Positions 17,503-25,125 of a DNA stretch of 64,000 bases are shown in pieces (position 1 is the first letter of the stretch; each line of letters starts with the position of its first letter). A model generated the notes under the pieces. That model saw nothing but the letters and a program-made list of their open reading frames with translations. It searched no databases and was not told the origin of the DNA. Source of the DNA: Glycocaulis sp051859565. Lineage in GTDB: Bacteria; Pseudomonadota; Alphaproteobacteria; Caulobacterales; Maricaulaceae. Location: positions 86,187-150,186 of the forward strand of contig NZ_JBHYFK010000008.1 in NCBI RefSeq assembly GCF_051859565.1, read 5' to 3'. The position numbers were made by a program, and so were the translations under genes.

Positions 17503-18144
17503 CTACCCCGTCGCGCACAAATCAGGCAGCACGTCAGGATCGGGTGGCGGCGCGGGCTGCTCGAGCCGCCTTCCCGGCATTACTATGACCGTGGCGTGGG
17601 CTGACACCTGTTCATCCAGACAGTACCGGACATCGACAGGCGCGAACCGATAACGTTCTGCGGATACTCGCATGGCGTCTGTGAGCAGACGGATGACGAA
17701 GGTGCTGTTGTGATTGCTGACGCACTGCACCTCAGGCGCGGGGTCAGCGCCGTCGGCCGCAGGACGCAGAGCGAGCGCACACATCATGTGACGGGCGCGA
17801 TTTTCAACTGCGCGGGCAGGGAAGACCGGCACGCCTCTTACAAGGACCTGGCCGAGGGACGGTCTCCACACACCGCCGGCCGCGCGCTCCATCAGCAATG
17901 CATCTGCCGTTTCATGGACAGCTCGATTGCCGCGGCCGGTGATGCGCTGATGCGGCAAGGGCAAGTCGATCCTGGCAATCGCGGCTTCCGCGGCGGACTG
18001 CATGGCGGCCCCATCCGCGTGATCAGCCGGACATTCTACGGTGAAGCCGGTTGGTCCCTGATCGTATATATCGCTCCCCAACGCCGTCAGAGCGCAAGTA
18101 ACAGGCTGGGAAGCGGTCAGAGCGATTGCCAGTAACAGGATCAT
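17503..18144 (-). CDS. Exported protein of unknown function, tandem paralogue 1
   Basis: 213 residues with a short signal peptide (MILLLAIALTAS). It is clearly paralogous to the next gene upstream: both contain Q-GPTGFTV-CPADH (residues about 34-46), IDLPLP, a W-P-G-Q-LV block, an FAPV--(R/S)YC-D segment and the ending PDLC. Even spaced cysteines suggest disulfides in the periplasm. I recognise no domain. The ATG at 18144 has AAGGGGG upstream, and 10 bases separate it from the paralogue stop. Stop to trmD start is 47 bases. Confidence 0.75.
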   Translation of the reverse strand: MILLLAIALTASQPVTCALTALGSDIYDQGPTGFTVECPADHADGAAMQSAAEAAIARIDLPLPHQRITGRGNRAVHETADALLMERAAGGVWRPSLGQVLVRGVPVFPARAVENRARHMMCALALRPAADGADPAPEVQCVSNHNSTFVIRLLTDAMRVSAERYRFAPVDVRYCLDEQVSAHATVIVMPGRRLEQPAPPPDPDVLPDLCATG

Positions 18145-18154
18145 CGTGGCCCCC

Positions 18155-18796
18155 TTATCGCGGTTCGCACAAATCCGGCAGCAGGGCCGGATCGGGACTG
18201 GGCGGTGCTTCTTCCTGCTCGCCGGTAGCGCGGTCCAGCCGGGTGGCCGAAACCTCGAAGCGTCTGTCCACGCAGTACGAGGCGCCAACAGGCGCAAAGC
18301 GCCAGAGTGATGCCAGTTGCGTCATCGCCGAGACTTGCTGCTGCACGATGGAGTCTGCCACAGGGTTGCTGGCACATGCTGCGCTTGGTTGCGGATCTGC
18401 CCCGTTTGCGCCGGGCGTGAACCCTACCGCGCACAGAATGCTGACTGATCCTCGCGCCGTGGTCCGGCCAGACAGGACCGGTGCTGCCTGAACCAATGAC
18501 TGACCGGGCGCGGGCTGCCAAACACCGTTTTCACTCTGCATGGTCATCTGGCGCGCCCCCCCCACCGGGGGGCGCGGGTTTACGCCCTGACGGCGCGGGC
18601 GCGGCAGCGGCAGATCCATCGCGGCAAGAGAGGCTTCCGCAGCAGACTGGATGGCGGCGGCGTCTTCGTGATCTGCCGGGCAGGCCACGGTGAAGCCTGT
18701 GGGGCCACGTTGCTGGATGTCACGGCCCTGCGGAGCGAGTTCGCACACCACCGGTTCGGATATCAGCGCGAAGGCACTTGCCAGTATCAGGATCAT
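18155..18796 (-). CDS. Exported protein of unknown function, tandem paralogue 2
   Basis: 213 residues, the same length as its neighbour, with signal peptide MILILASAFALIS. Shared blocks are RGPTGFTVACPADH, MDLPLPRPR, VWQPAPGQSLVQAAPVL, LWRFAPVGASYCVD and PALLPDLC. The pair arose by tandem duplication and then diverged substantially. It is placed between rimM and trmD on the same strand, so both are probably transcribed with the ribosomal/tRNA-modification genes. Confidence 0.75.
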   Translation of the reverse strand: MILILASAFALISEPVVCELAPQGRDIQQRGPTGFTVACPADHEDAAAIQSAAEASLAAMDLPLPRPRRQGVNPRPPVGGARQMTMQSENGVWQPAPGQSLVQAAPVLSGRTTARGSVSILCAVGFTPGANGADPQPSAACASNPVADSIVQQQVSAMTQLASLWRFAPVGASYCVDRRFEVSATRLDRATGEQEEAPPSPDPALLPDLCEPR

Positions 18797-18879
18797 TGCG
18801 CAGCCCCCATCTCCTGCAACTTACAGGAGAAGGTTAAGCGGGCAAAAGTCAGAGGCGCAAGCGCAAACAGGGCTGCGCG

Positions 18880-19404
18880 CTAATTCTCCACCCCCTCATC
18901 GCCCGCATCGATCGTTTCGGGCGGGTTGATGACGAGGCGGGATTTGGCAAGCTCCACCACCGGCACCGCCTCGCGGGTGAAGGGGATGAAGAGCGCGCCT
19001 TCAGGGGTGGTAAGCTCGAGTATCTCGCCTGCGCCGAAATCATGCACGGCCTTCACCCGGCCTGCGGGCGCGCCGTCCAGATGTTCGGCCAAAAGGCCGA
19101 TCAGGTCTGAATAGTAGAACTCGTCCTCGTCCGGTTCCGGCAGGGCGGAGCGGGGCACGTGAAGGAGCGTGCCCTTCATCGCCATGATCTGCTCGCGCGT
19201 GACGGGCTCTTTAAAGGAGACGATCACGGCTTCACCACCCGATGAGCGGGCGGTTTTCGGCGTCAGGATGTGCTTGCCGTTTTTATCGAGGAACGGGCCG
19301 TAGGAGGCGACATTGGCCGCATCGCCAAAGGCGCGCAGCTTCGCCTCGCCCCTCACCCCATGGGCGCCCACAATGGCGGCAATGACGATGAGGGGGTTGG
19401 TCAT
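18880..19404 (-). CDS. rimM: Ribosome maturation factor RimM
   Basis: RimM assists 16S rRNA processing and assembly of the 30S head around S19. The 174 residues start with IVIAAIVGAHGVRGEAKLRAF, the family's N-terminal barrel signature. Later come EFYYSDLIGL and the PRC-barrel block (LELTTPEGALFIPFTREAVPVV). Its partner rpsP is the next gene upstream, separated by a 158-base repeat-bearing gap. Confidence 0.96.
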   Translation of the reverse strand: MTNPLIVIAAIVGAHGVRGEAKLRAFGDAANVASYGPFLDKNGKHILTPKTARSSGGEAVIVSFKEPVTREQIMAMKGTLLHVPRSALPEPDEDEFYYSDLIGLLAEHLDGAPAGRVKAVHDFGAGEILELTTPEGALFIPFTREAVPVVELAKSRLVINPPETIDAGDEGVEN

Positions 19405-19429
19405 GTTTTGTATGGCCTCATACCTTTTT

Positions 19430-19562
19430 CTCCCCCCGCTTGCGGGCGGGGTGAGAAGCGAAGCTTCGAACGCCTGAAAGGCCGAGGGGGGGGGAATATT
19501 AAAAAGCCCCCCTCCGCCTGCTTCGAAGGCACCTCCCCCGTAAACGGGGGAGGAAAAAGCCC
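19430..19562. repeat. Inverted-repeat element between rpsP and rimM
   Basis: The gap contains CCCCCCGCTTGCGGGCGGGG (19432-19451), GAAGCGAAGCTTC near 19455-19468, and CTCCCCCGTAAACGGGGGAG near 19532-19551. These are typical GC-rich intergenic palindromes. On the minus strand the last lies just after the rpsP stop and could attenuate transcription into rimM. Confidence 0.5.
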
Positions 19563-20045
19563 TTAGGCCTTTTCTTCTTCAGAAGCAGCTTCTTCAGCCG
19601 GGGCTTCTTCGGCTGGAGCCTCGGCGGCAGCTTCCTCGGCAGCCGGCTCTTCAGCAGGCGCTTCTTCAGCCGGGGCGGCCTTGGCTTCGGCTTCAGCGGC
19701 CTTTTTGGCTTCTTCCTTCTCGGCGCGCTCGGCAGCACGCTCCTTGGCGGCCTGGCCCGGCTCGGCTTTCTTCGGGTTATTGCCCGCTTTCCACTCATAG
19801 AGGCCTTCAGCGGCGAGGAAGCGCGCGACGCGGTCGGTCGGCTTGGCGCCTTTCTTGATCCAGGCGGCGGCTTTCTCGGCGTCGAAGGTCACGCGCTCGG
19901 CGTGGTCTTTGGGCAGCATCGGGTTGTAGGAACCGATACGCTCGATGAAGCGGCCATCGCGGGGATCGCGGCTGTCAGCCACGACGATGCGATAGTAGGG
20001 GCGTTTCTTGGCGCCCGCGCGGGCAAGACGGATTTTAACGGCCAT
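19563..20045 (-). CDS. rpsP: 30S ribosomal protein S16 with long Ala/Glu-rich tail
   Basis: The first ~85 residues are a standard S16 (MAVKIRLARAGAKKRPYYRI, RDGRFIERIGSYNP). The rest, to 160 residues, is a low-complexity Ala/Glu/Lys tail as seen in many alphaproteobacterial S16 proteins. The ATG at 20045 follows AAAGGACTACGA. It is 28 bases downstream of ffh on the same strand, giving the conserved ffh-rpsP-rimM-trmD-rplS direction. Confidence 0.97.
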   Translation of the reverse strand: MAVKIRLARAGAKKRPYYRIVVADSRDPRDGRFIERIGSYNPMLPKDHAERVTFDAEKAAAWIKKGAKPTDRVARFLAAEGLYEWKAGNNPKKAEPGQAAKERAAERAEKEEAKKAAEAEAKAAPAEEAPAEEPAAEEAAAEAPAEEAPAEEAASEEEKA

Positions 20046-20073
20046 ATTCGTAGTCCTTTTGGTGTTGAAACGA

Positions 20074-21597
20074 TTATTTCTTCTTCGGGAAGCCGGGCGG
20101 CAGGCCATCAGGCCCCAAAGGTGCGCCAGTGCCCGGCAGGCCCGGCAAACCACTTAATCCCGCAGGGGATTTTCCTTTCAGAAGGTCATCGGCAGCGCCC
20201 CCGAGGCCGCCACCAAGCCCTCCCAGACCGCCCATGCCAGCGCCCATTCCGGGAGGCATACGCCCGCCCGGCATGCCCGGCAGGCCCTTGCCCTTGCCGG
20301 CGCGCTTCATCATGTCGGCCATCTGGATATGCATTTTGAGAAGCCGGTTCACCTCCGGCACGCCGACGCCCGCGCCTGCGGCGATGCGCTTCTTCCGGCT
20401 GGCTTTGAGCAGGTCCGGCTTGGCGCGTTCCTGCGGCGTCATGGAGAGGATGATGGCTTCCTGGCGTTTGAGCGCCTTGTCGTCAAAGCCGCTCGCGGCG
20501 GCCTGCGCCTTCATCTGCTTGTTCATGCCGGGCAGCAGGCCCATGATGCCGCCAAGCCCGCCCATTTTCTGCAGCTGGACCAGCTGGTCGCGCAGATCAT
20601 TGAGGTCGAACTTGCCCTTCGCCATCTTTTTGGCGAGGGCTTCGGCCTTCTCATGGTCGATCTCGGCAGCGGCCTTTTCCACCAGCGAGACGATGTCGCC
20701 GCGCCCGAGGATACGGCCCGCAAGGCGCTTGGCGTCAAACGCGTCGAGCCCATCGATCTTTTCTGACGTGCCGAGAAACTTGATCGGCAGGCCCGTGACC
20801 CAGCGCATGGAGAGCGCCGCGCCGCCGCGCCCGTCACCATCCATGCGGGTGAGGACAAGCCCGGTCAGTTTCAGCCGCTCATTGAAGCGCTTGGCGGTTT
20901 CCACCGCGTCCTGACCGGTCAGCGCATCGGCGACCAGCAGGATTTCGCGCGGACGGGTCTCGGAGGCGATCTTCGCCGCCTCGCCCATCATCTCCTCATC
21001 GAGCGTGGTGCGCCCTGCGGTATCGAGGATGACGACGTCAAAGCCCTGCAGACGCGCGGAACTCATCGCCCGGCGCGCGATCTCGACGGCCGTTTGGCCT
21101 GTAACGATGGGCAGGCTCGGCACACCGGCCTTCTCGGCCATCTGGGCGAGCTGCTCCATGGCGGCCGGGCGGCGCGTGTCGAGCGAGGCGACCAGCACCT
21201 TCTTCTTCTCGCGCTCGGCAATGCGCTTGGCGATCTTGGCGGTGGTGGTGGTCTTGCCCGAGCCCTGCAGGCCCGCCATCAGGATGGCAACCGGCGGCTC
21301 GCCTTCGAGCACCAGACGCTCAGGCTCTCCCTCACCGCCAAGCAGCTCCACAAGCCCGTCATGGACGATCTTGATGACCTGCTGGCCGGGCGCGACCGAG
21401 CGGATGACCGCTTCACCGACCGCTTTTTCACGGACCTTGGAGACGAAATCCTTCACCGCAGGCAGGGCGACATCGGCTTCCAGCAGGGCCACGCGGATTT
21501 CGCGCAGCGCCGCGTCCACGTCCTTTTCAGACAGCGCGCCCCGGCCGGTGATCCGGTCGAATACGCCTGACAGTCTTTCGCTCAGCGCGTCGAACAT
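20074..21597 (-). CDS. ffh: Signal recognition particle GTPase Ffh
   Basis: Ffh binds signal sequences of nascent membrane proteins together with SRP RNA and targets them to FtsY. The 507 residues show the N domain (MFDALSERLSGVFDRI), the G domain with GLQGSGKTTTTAK, DTRRPAA, DTAGRT and TRMDGD, and a Met-rich M domain including MTPQER and KASRKKRIAAGAG. It ends in a Gly/Met/Pro-rich tail. The ATG at 21597 matches the family start; the SRP RNA gene is not in this window. A good sigma70-type promoter lies upstream. Confidence 0.97.
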   Translation of the reverse strand: MFDALSERLSGVFDRITGRGALSEKDVDAALREIRVALLEADVALPAVKDFVSKVREKAVGEAVIRSVAPGQQVIKIVHDGLVELLGGEGEPERLVLEGEPPVAILMAGLQGSGKTTTTAKIAKRIAEREKKKVLVASLDTRRPAAMEQLAQMAEKAGVPSLPIVTGQTAVEIARRAMSSARLQGFDVVILDTAGRTTLDEEMMGEAAKIASETRPREILLVADALTGQDAVETAKRFNERLKLTGLVLTRMDGDGRGGAALSMRWVTGLPIKFLGTSEKIDGLDAFDAKRLAGRILGRGDIVSLVEKAAAEIDHEKAEALAKKMAKGKFDLNDLRDQLVQLQKMGGLGGIMGLLPGMNKQMKAQAAASGFDDKALKRQEAIILSMTPQERAKPDLLKASRKKRIAAGAGVGVPEVNRLLKMHIQMADMMKRAGKGKGLPGMPGGRMPPGMGAGMGGLGGLGGGLGGAADDLLKGKSPAGLSGLPGLPGTGAPLGPDGLPPGFPKKK

Positions 21598-21775
21598 GTT
21601 GCTGTCCAAACCCTTGGTCTGCATACCGCGCAAACGCAAAACCACCCCGCCGGGCGAGCCTTCGCCGGGCAGGGCACCTTCCCAGCCTCCGGGAGTTGTT
21701 CCGCCCCGTCGATGCGGGAAACGGCTCCGTGTGCTGGCAAGGCAAGCGGTCGTTACGCTTGCTTATGAGGGCGTG

Positions 21776-21804
21776 GCATTACGCGCGGGACAGCCAAGAG
21801 TCAA
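21776..21804 (-). promoter_or_regulatory. Sigma70-type promoter for ffh
   Basis: On the minus strand TTGACT (21799-21804) and TAATGC (21776-21781) are separated by exactly 17 bases. The predicted start is about 170 bases before the ffh ATG, so a leader is implied. Confidence 0.5.
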
Positions 21805-21816
21805 GGAAAGAGGGGG

Positions 21817-23229
21817 TTATCCCGCCAGCCGGTCCAGTATCCGCGCCCAAGAGCGGATGCCCTTGCGGAAGCTTTCCAGCTCATACTTCTCGTTCGGGCT
21901 GTGGATATTGTCGTCCTCAAGGCCGAAGCCGGCGAGGATGGTATCCATCCCCAGATGCCGCTTGAAATCGCCCACAATGGGGATGGAGCCGCCACAGCCC
22001 ATCAGGGCGGGTTCGGTCTCCCACTCATCGCGCAGCGCCTCCACGCAGGCCTGCAGGGCGGGATTGGTGACGTCCACCGAGAGCGCAGGCGCGCCGGTAT
22101 CGCGGCGCAGGAAGACGGCCTCACAGTCCGCGGGCAGGCGGCTGGTGACATGGGCCTCAAACGCCTTCCAGACCTTGTCCGGGTCCTGCCCCGGCACCAG
22201 GCGGAAGGAGATTTTCGCGCTGGCCTGCGCCGGGATCACGGTCTTGAAGCCCTCGCCGGTATAGCCGCCGATAATGCCGTTGATTTCAGCCGTGGGCCGC
22301 GTCCAGATCTGTTCCAGCACCATGCGGCCCTGTTCGCCTGCGGGCACGGAGAGGCCGATATCGCCGAGGAAACGCGCGTCAGAGAAGTTCAGCGCCTTCC
22401 ATTGTTCCAGCACGGGCGCAGGCACGTCCTCCACGCCGTCATAAAAGCCTTCAAGCGTCACCCGGCCCGTCTCGTCATGGATGCTACCGAGGATCTGGGT
22501 GAGAAGCGTGATCGGGTTGCGTGCCGCGCCGCCATAGAGCCCGGAATGGAGATCACGGCTCGCCGCTTTCAGGGTCACTTCGCCTGCCGTCATGCCGCGA
22601 AGGCTCGCCGTGATAGCGGGGGTTTTGCGGTCCCACATGTTTGTATCGCACACGAGGGCAAAATCCGCCTTGATCTCCTGCCCGTGCTCAGTCAGCCAGG
22701 GCTCAAGGCTGGGCGAACCGCTCTCCTCCTCGCCCTCAAAGAAGATCGTCACCTTGCAGGGCAGGGTGCCCGTCTCTTCCTTCCAGGCGCGGCAGGCCTC
22801 GATGAAGGTGCGCAGCTGGCCCTTGTCATCGGCTGCGCCGCGCGCGCGGATGTATTTACTGCCATCGGCTCTGGTCTTGATCTCCGGCTCGAACGGGTCG
22901 GCCTCCCACAGCTCCAGCGGATCGACGGGTTGCACATCGTAATGGCCGTAGAACAATACGTGCGGCGCATCGGCCGTGGCCCCCTCATGGTGGGCGACGA
23001 CAAAGGGATGGCCAATCGCCGGCGCAACGCGGGCGTCAAACCCCAGCGCGCTCAATTCATCGGCGAGGCTCTGCGCAGCCTGCAGGCAGTCGGCCTTGTA
23101 GGCCGGATCGGTGGAGATGGACTTGATGCGCAAGAGCTGGTCATAGCGCGCCAGCGCCGCCTCAAACCCCGCCTCCTGACGGGCCAGAACCGCGTCCAGC
23201 GTGCTGGATGATTTGGTGTGTCCGTCCAT
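21817..23229 (-). CDS. M20 family metallodipeptidase
   Basis: 470 residues, a di-zinc peptidase of the M20 (CNDP/PepV-like) group that cleaves dipeptides in the cytoplasm. Metal and catalytic motifs are in order: FYGHYDVQP (His and Asp), RGAADDKGQ (bridging Asp), FEGEEESGS (catalytic Glu, metal Glu) and a late HSPNEKY His. The insert between them forms the dimerisation lid (SRDLHSGLYGG). The ATG at 23229 begins MDGHTKSSS. It faces away from the retron on its right. Substrate is not evident. Confidence 0.93.
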   Translation of the reverse strand: MDGHTKSSSTLDAVLARQEAGFEAALARYDQLLRIKSISTDPAYKADCLQAAQSLADELSALGFDARVAPAIGHPFVVAHHEGATADAPHVLFYGHYDVQPVDPLELWEADPFEPEIKTRADGSKYIRARGAADDKGQLRTFIEACRAWKEETGTLPCKVTIFFEGEEESGSPSLEPWLTEHGQEIKADFALVCDTNMWDRKTPAITASLRGMTAGEVTLKAASRDLHSGLYGGAARNPITLLTQILGSIHDETGRVTLEGFYDGVEDVPAPVLEQWKALNFSDARFLGDIGLSVPAGEQGRMVLEQIWTRPTAEINGIIGGYTGEGFKTVIPAQASAKISFRLVPGQDPDKVWKAFEAHVTSRLPADCEAVFLRRDTGAPALSVDVTNPALQACVEALRDEWETEPALMGCGGSIPIVGDFKRHLGMDTILAGFGLEDDNIHSPNEKYELESFRKGIRSWARILDRLAG

Positions 23230-23535
23230 GGCGGTCTCTCCGGTGTCGCGAGGGGTAAGGCGTGAGGTAAGGCGTGAGGGGCCTTATCTACGCGCCGCGG
23301 GAAAGGCGGGCAAGGATGGGGGCGCATGTTCGCGTGCTGCGAACAACTGTTGACCATGCGCGAACAGCATACTAGATGTGGTGTGCGACCGGGAAGGCAC
23401 CACGCAGATGCGGCGTCATTAGACGCTTGGAGGCTTTGGTCTCTTCCTCTTGTCGGCGGCGCGGCGTCGTTCCCCGGGTTCCGGTGGGCGGGCGTGCGGC
23501 ACGGTAAGGATCGCCCCGCGTGAGCGGGCGATCAC
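23230..23535. other. Gene-free region between the dipeptidase gene and the retron
   Basis: No convincing gene. It holds a GTTCGC/GCGAAC hairpin (23329-23345), a promoter-like pair (-35 TTGACC at 23350-23355, -10 TAGATG at 23373-23378, 17-base spacer) that could drive the retron, and a strong hairpin at 23509-23533 (GATCGCC..GGCGATC). The last is flanked by direct repeats CACGGTA (23500-23506 and 23533-23539). The left edge of the acquired segment is probably in here. Confidence 0.4.
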
Positions 23536-23814
23536 GGTAGCTTAGAGGTGCTTGGCCTGAGCCTGTCTCTGAGAGCGTGACGCTGGACAATCCCGTCCAG
23601 TGCTCTGAGACGAAAGGACTCAGTTATGTCAGTTTCTGACAAGGATCCCCCGGTCGCCGGGTCAAGCAATCTCGTAACGCCTGCGGTACGCTCGAAGTGG
23701 AGCCGCCGCGGACGCTGGAAGCGCAGCTTCTTGCTGTGTGTCCTGAAGCTAGCCACATCAATCGTGGCGATGTTTCGCGCTGTCCGTTGGGTGATTGAGA
23801 ACCTCTAAGTTACT
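23536..23814 (+). ncRNA. Retron msr-msd RNA, template for msDNA
   Basis: The ends are complementary: GGTAGCTTAGAGGT (23536-23549) pairs with ACCTCTAAGTTACT (23801-23814) over 14 base pairs with two G-T wobbles, the a1/a2 arrangement of retrons. Inside a1 a G at 23550 is the likely priming guanosine. The msr part has a long hairpin (23557-23623, arms CTGAG/CTCAG, GTCTC/GAGAC, AGAGC/GCTCT, tip CTGGAC/GTCCAG) and a short one with a TTT loop (23627-23641, TGTCAG/CTGACA). A CCCGG/CCGGG hairpin follows at 23649-23661. The msd part folds as one long stem (CAATC 23667 with GATTG 23793; AACG/CGTT; CGAA/TTCG; CGCC/GGCG; tip AGCTTC/GAAGCT). Exact RNA ends are inferred. Confidence 0.8.
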
Positions 23815-23831
23815 ATTGTTTTGGAGGAAAA

Positions 23832-24134
23832 ATGCTAAATGAAGCGCTGAGACTTGTTCGGGTTTACCACGACATGAGCAAGGCAGAGCTTGCCCGAGAG
23901 TTGGGATTTTCTCGGTCTTTCATTACCGAGCTAGAAGGTGGAAACAAGAAAGTCACTATCGATACGCTGGAACGATATTCCGAGTATTTTGATATACCGG
24001 TATCGTCGCTCATGCTTTTTGCGGAGCGGACTGTCGATGCCGACTTTTCTGAAGCGGCGAGAACATTCGTTGCCGATAAGGCGCTAAGAATGCTTGACTG
24101 GGTGTCGTCCATTTCCCGCCATGAACGCGAGTAG
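23832..24134 (+). CDS. Retron accessory protein, XRE-type helix-turn-helix
   Basis: 100 residues; HTH_3 domain at about residues 6-62 with recognition region MSKAELARELGFSRSFITEL, then a short helical tail. A strong ribosome site (TTGGAGG) precedes the ATG at 23832, 17 bases after the a2 repeat. The reverse transcriptase gene follows after 12 bases, so the RNA, HTH and RT form one unit. In published retron classification the HTH-associated retrons form type VI; that assignment is inference. It may act as effector, antitoxin-like regulator or repressor of the retron promoter. Confidence 0.88.
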   Translation: MLNEALRLVRVYHDMSKAELARELGFSRSFITELEGGNKKVTIDTLERYSEYFDIPVSSLMLFAERTVDADFSEAARTFVADKALRMLDWVSSISRHERE

Positions 24135-24146
24135 CGGGCTGGTCGG

Positions 24147-25049
24147 ATGAAGCGCTACCCTCCCAACCAATCCCAACTGTACAAGGTAACTTCGCCAGCG
24201 GACCTTGCTCGGCGGCTCGAGGTTGAGTTGTGCGATTTGGAAGAGCTTGCCAATCGTCACGATAACTATAAGCGCTTCGACGCTGGAAAGACCAAGAAGC
24301 GACCTGTCCAAGAGCCGAAGGACCGGCTGAAGAAGATTCACCAGAAAATTGCCCGGTGGCTAAGCCGCATCGAAACACCAGATTACCTCCATTCGGCAAT
24401 CCGTGGGCGTTCATATATAACTAATGCTAGCGCTCACCGAGCAGACGTCAACCTTATCAAGGTGGATATTAAGTCATTTTTTAATAACGTTAGAGCTCAC
24501 TCGGTTTATTTGTTTTTTCTTCATTACATGAAGTGTCGCGCTGACGTTTCGATGTTGCTTGCGAAGATATTGACCGTGGACGGGCATCTCGCAACGGGAA
24601 GCTCCGTCAGCCCCATTCTTTCTTACTTTGCGCATAAGCCGATGTTCGATGAAATCGCACAGTTGTCCAATGAGCTCGACCTGACCTTCACCGTCTATGT
24701 GGATGATATGTGTTTGAGCGGCGAACAGGCTGTTCGCCGGACACTTTTTAACGTCAGACAGATCATCCATCGGCATGGATTGAGCTCTCACAAGTGCCGC
24801 TATTTCCCAGCCGGTGTGCCACGGGTCGTCACGGGCAACGCCCTAACGCCGAAAGGCACCCGATTGCCTCACCCTCGACACCTCAAGATCAAGAAGGCGT
24901 TCGAGGAACTTGAGCGCCTCCCAGCCGGGTCGGCCAGAGAAAAGGCGGTAAACGCACTTAAGAGCCGACTCTACGAAGCTGCCCAACTTGAACCGGTTTG
25001 GGCGGAACGGGCGCGCTCGCTGGCTAATTCCGAAGCTTTGAAGCAATAA
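24147..25049 (+). CDS. Retron reverse transcriptase
   Basis: 300 residues. Retron-specific marks are all present: NASAH at 93-97 (the NAxxH motif of region X), catalytic Asp107 in IKVDIKSFF, GSSVSPILS at 151-159, the YVDD active site at 184-187, and VTG at 228-230 (region Y). LPHPRHL follows at 240-246. The enzyme would reverse-transcribe the msd from a 2'-OH of the msr RNA, giving branched msDNA. AT content and codon use are higher in A/T than in neighbours (for example around 24470-24530), consistent with horizontal acquisition. Downstream DNA resumes host composition at gshB. Confidence 0.95.
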   Translation: MKRYPPNQSQLYKVTSPADLARRLEVELCDLEELANRHDNYKRFDAGKTKKRPVQEPKDRLKKIHQKIARWLSRIETPDYLHSAIRGRSYITNASAHRADVNLIKVDIKSFFNNVRAHSVYLFFLHYMKCRADVSMLLAKILTVDGHLATGSSVSPILSYFAHKPMFDEIAQLSNELDLTFTVYVDDMCLSGEQAVRRTLFNVRQIIHRHGLSSHKCRYFPAGVPRVVTGNALTPKGTRLPHPRHLKIKKAFEELERLPAGSAREKAVNALKSRLYEAAQLEPVWAERARSLANSEALKQ

Positions 25050-25125
25050 CCCCACCTTCCCATTTCCCCCCTCATCCCCTACCTCTAGCGCCTGATCCGC
25101 CCGCCAGAGCTGAAAGCGCTATCCC

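Noticed and set aside
23341..23356. GAAC-N7-GACC as an alphaproteobacterial LexA box before the retron
   Set aside because: One arm deviates from the GTTC-N7-GTTC pattern and no SOS gene is adjacent; chance match in a hairpin-rich region is likely.
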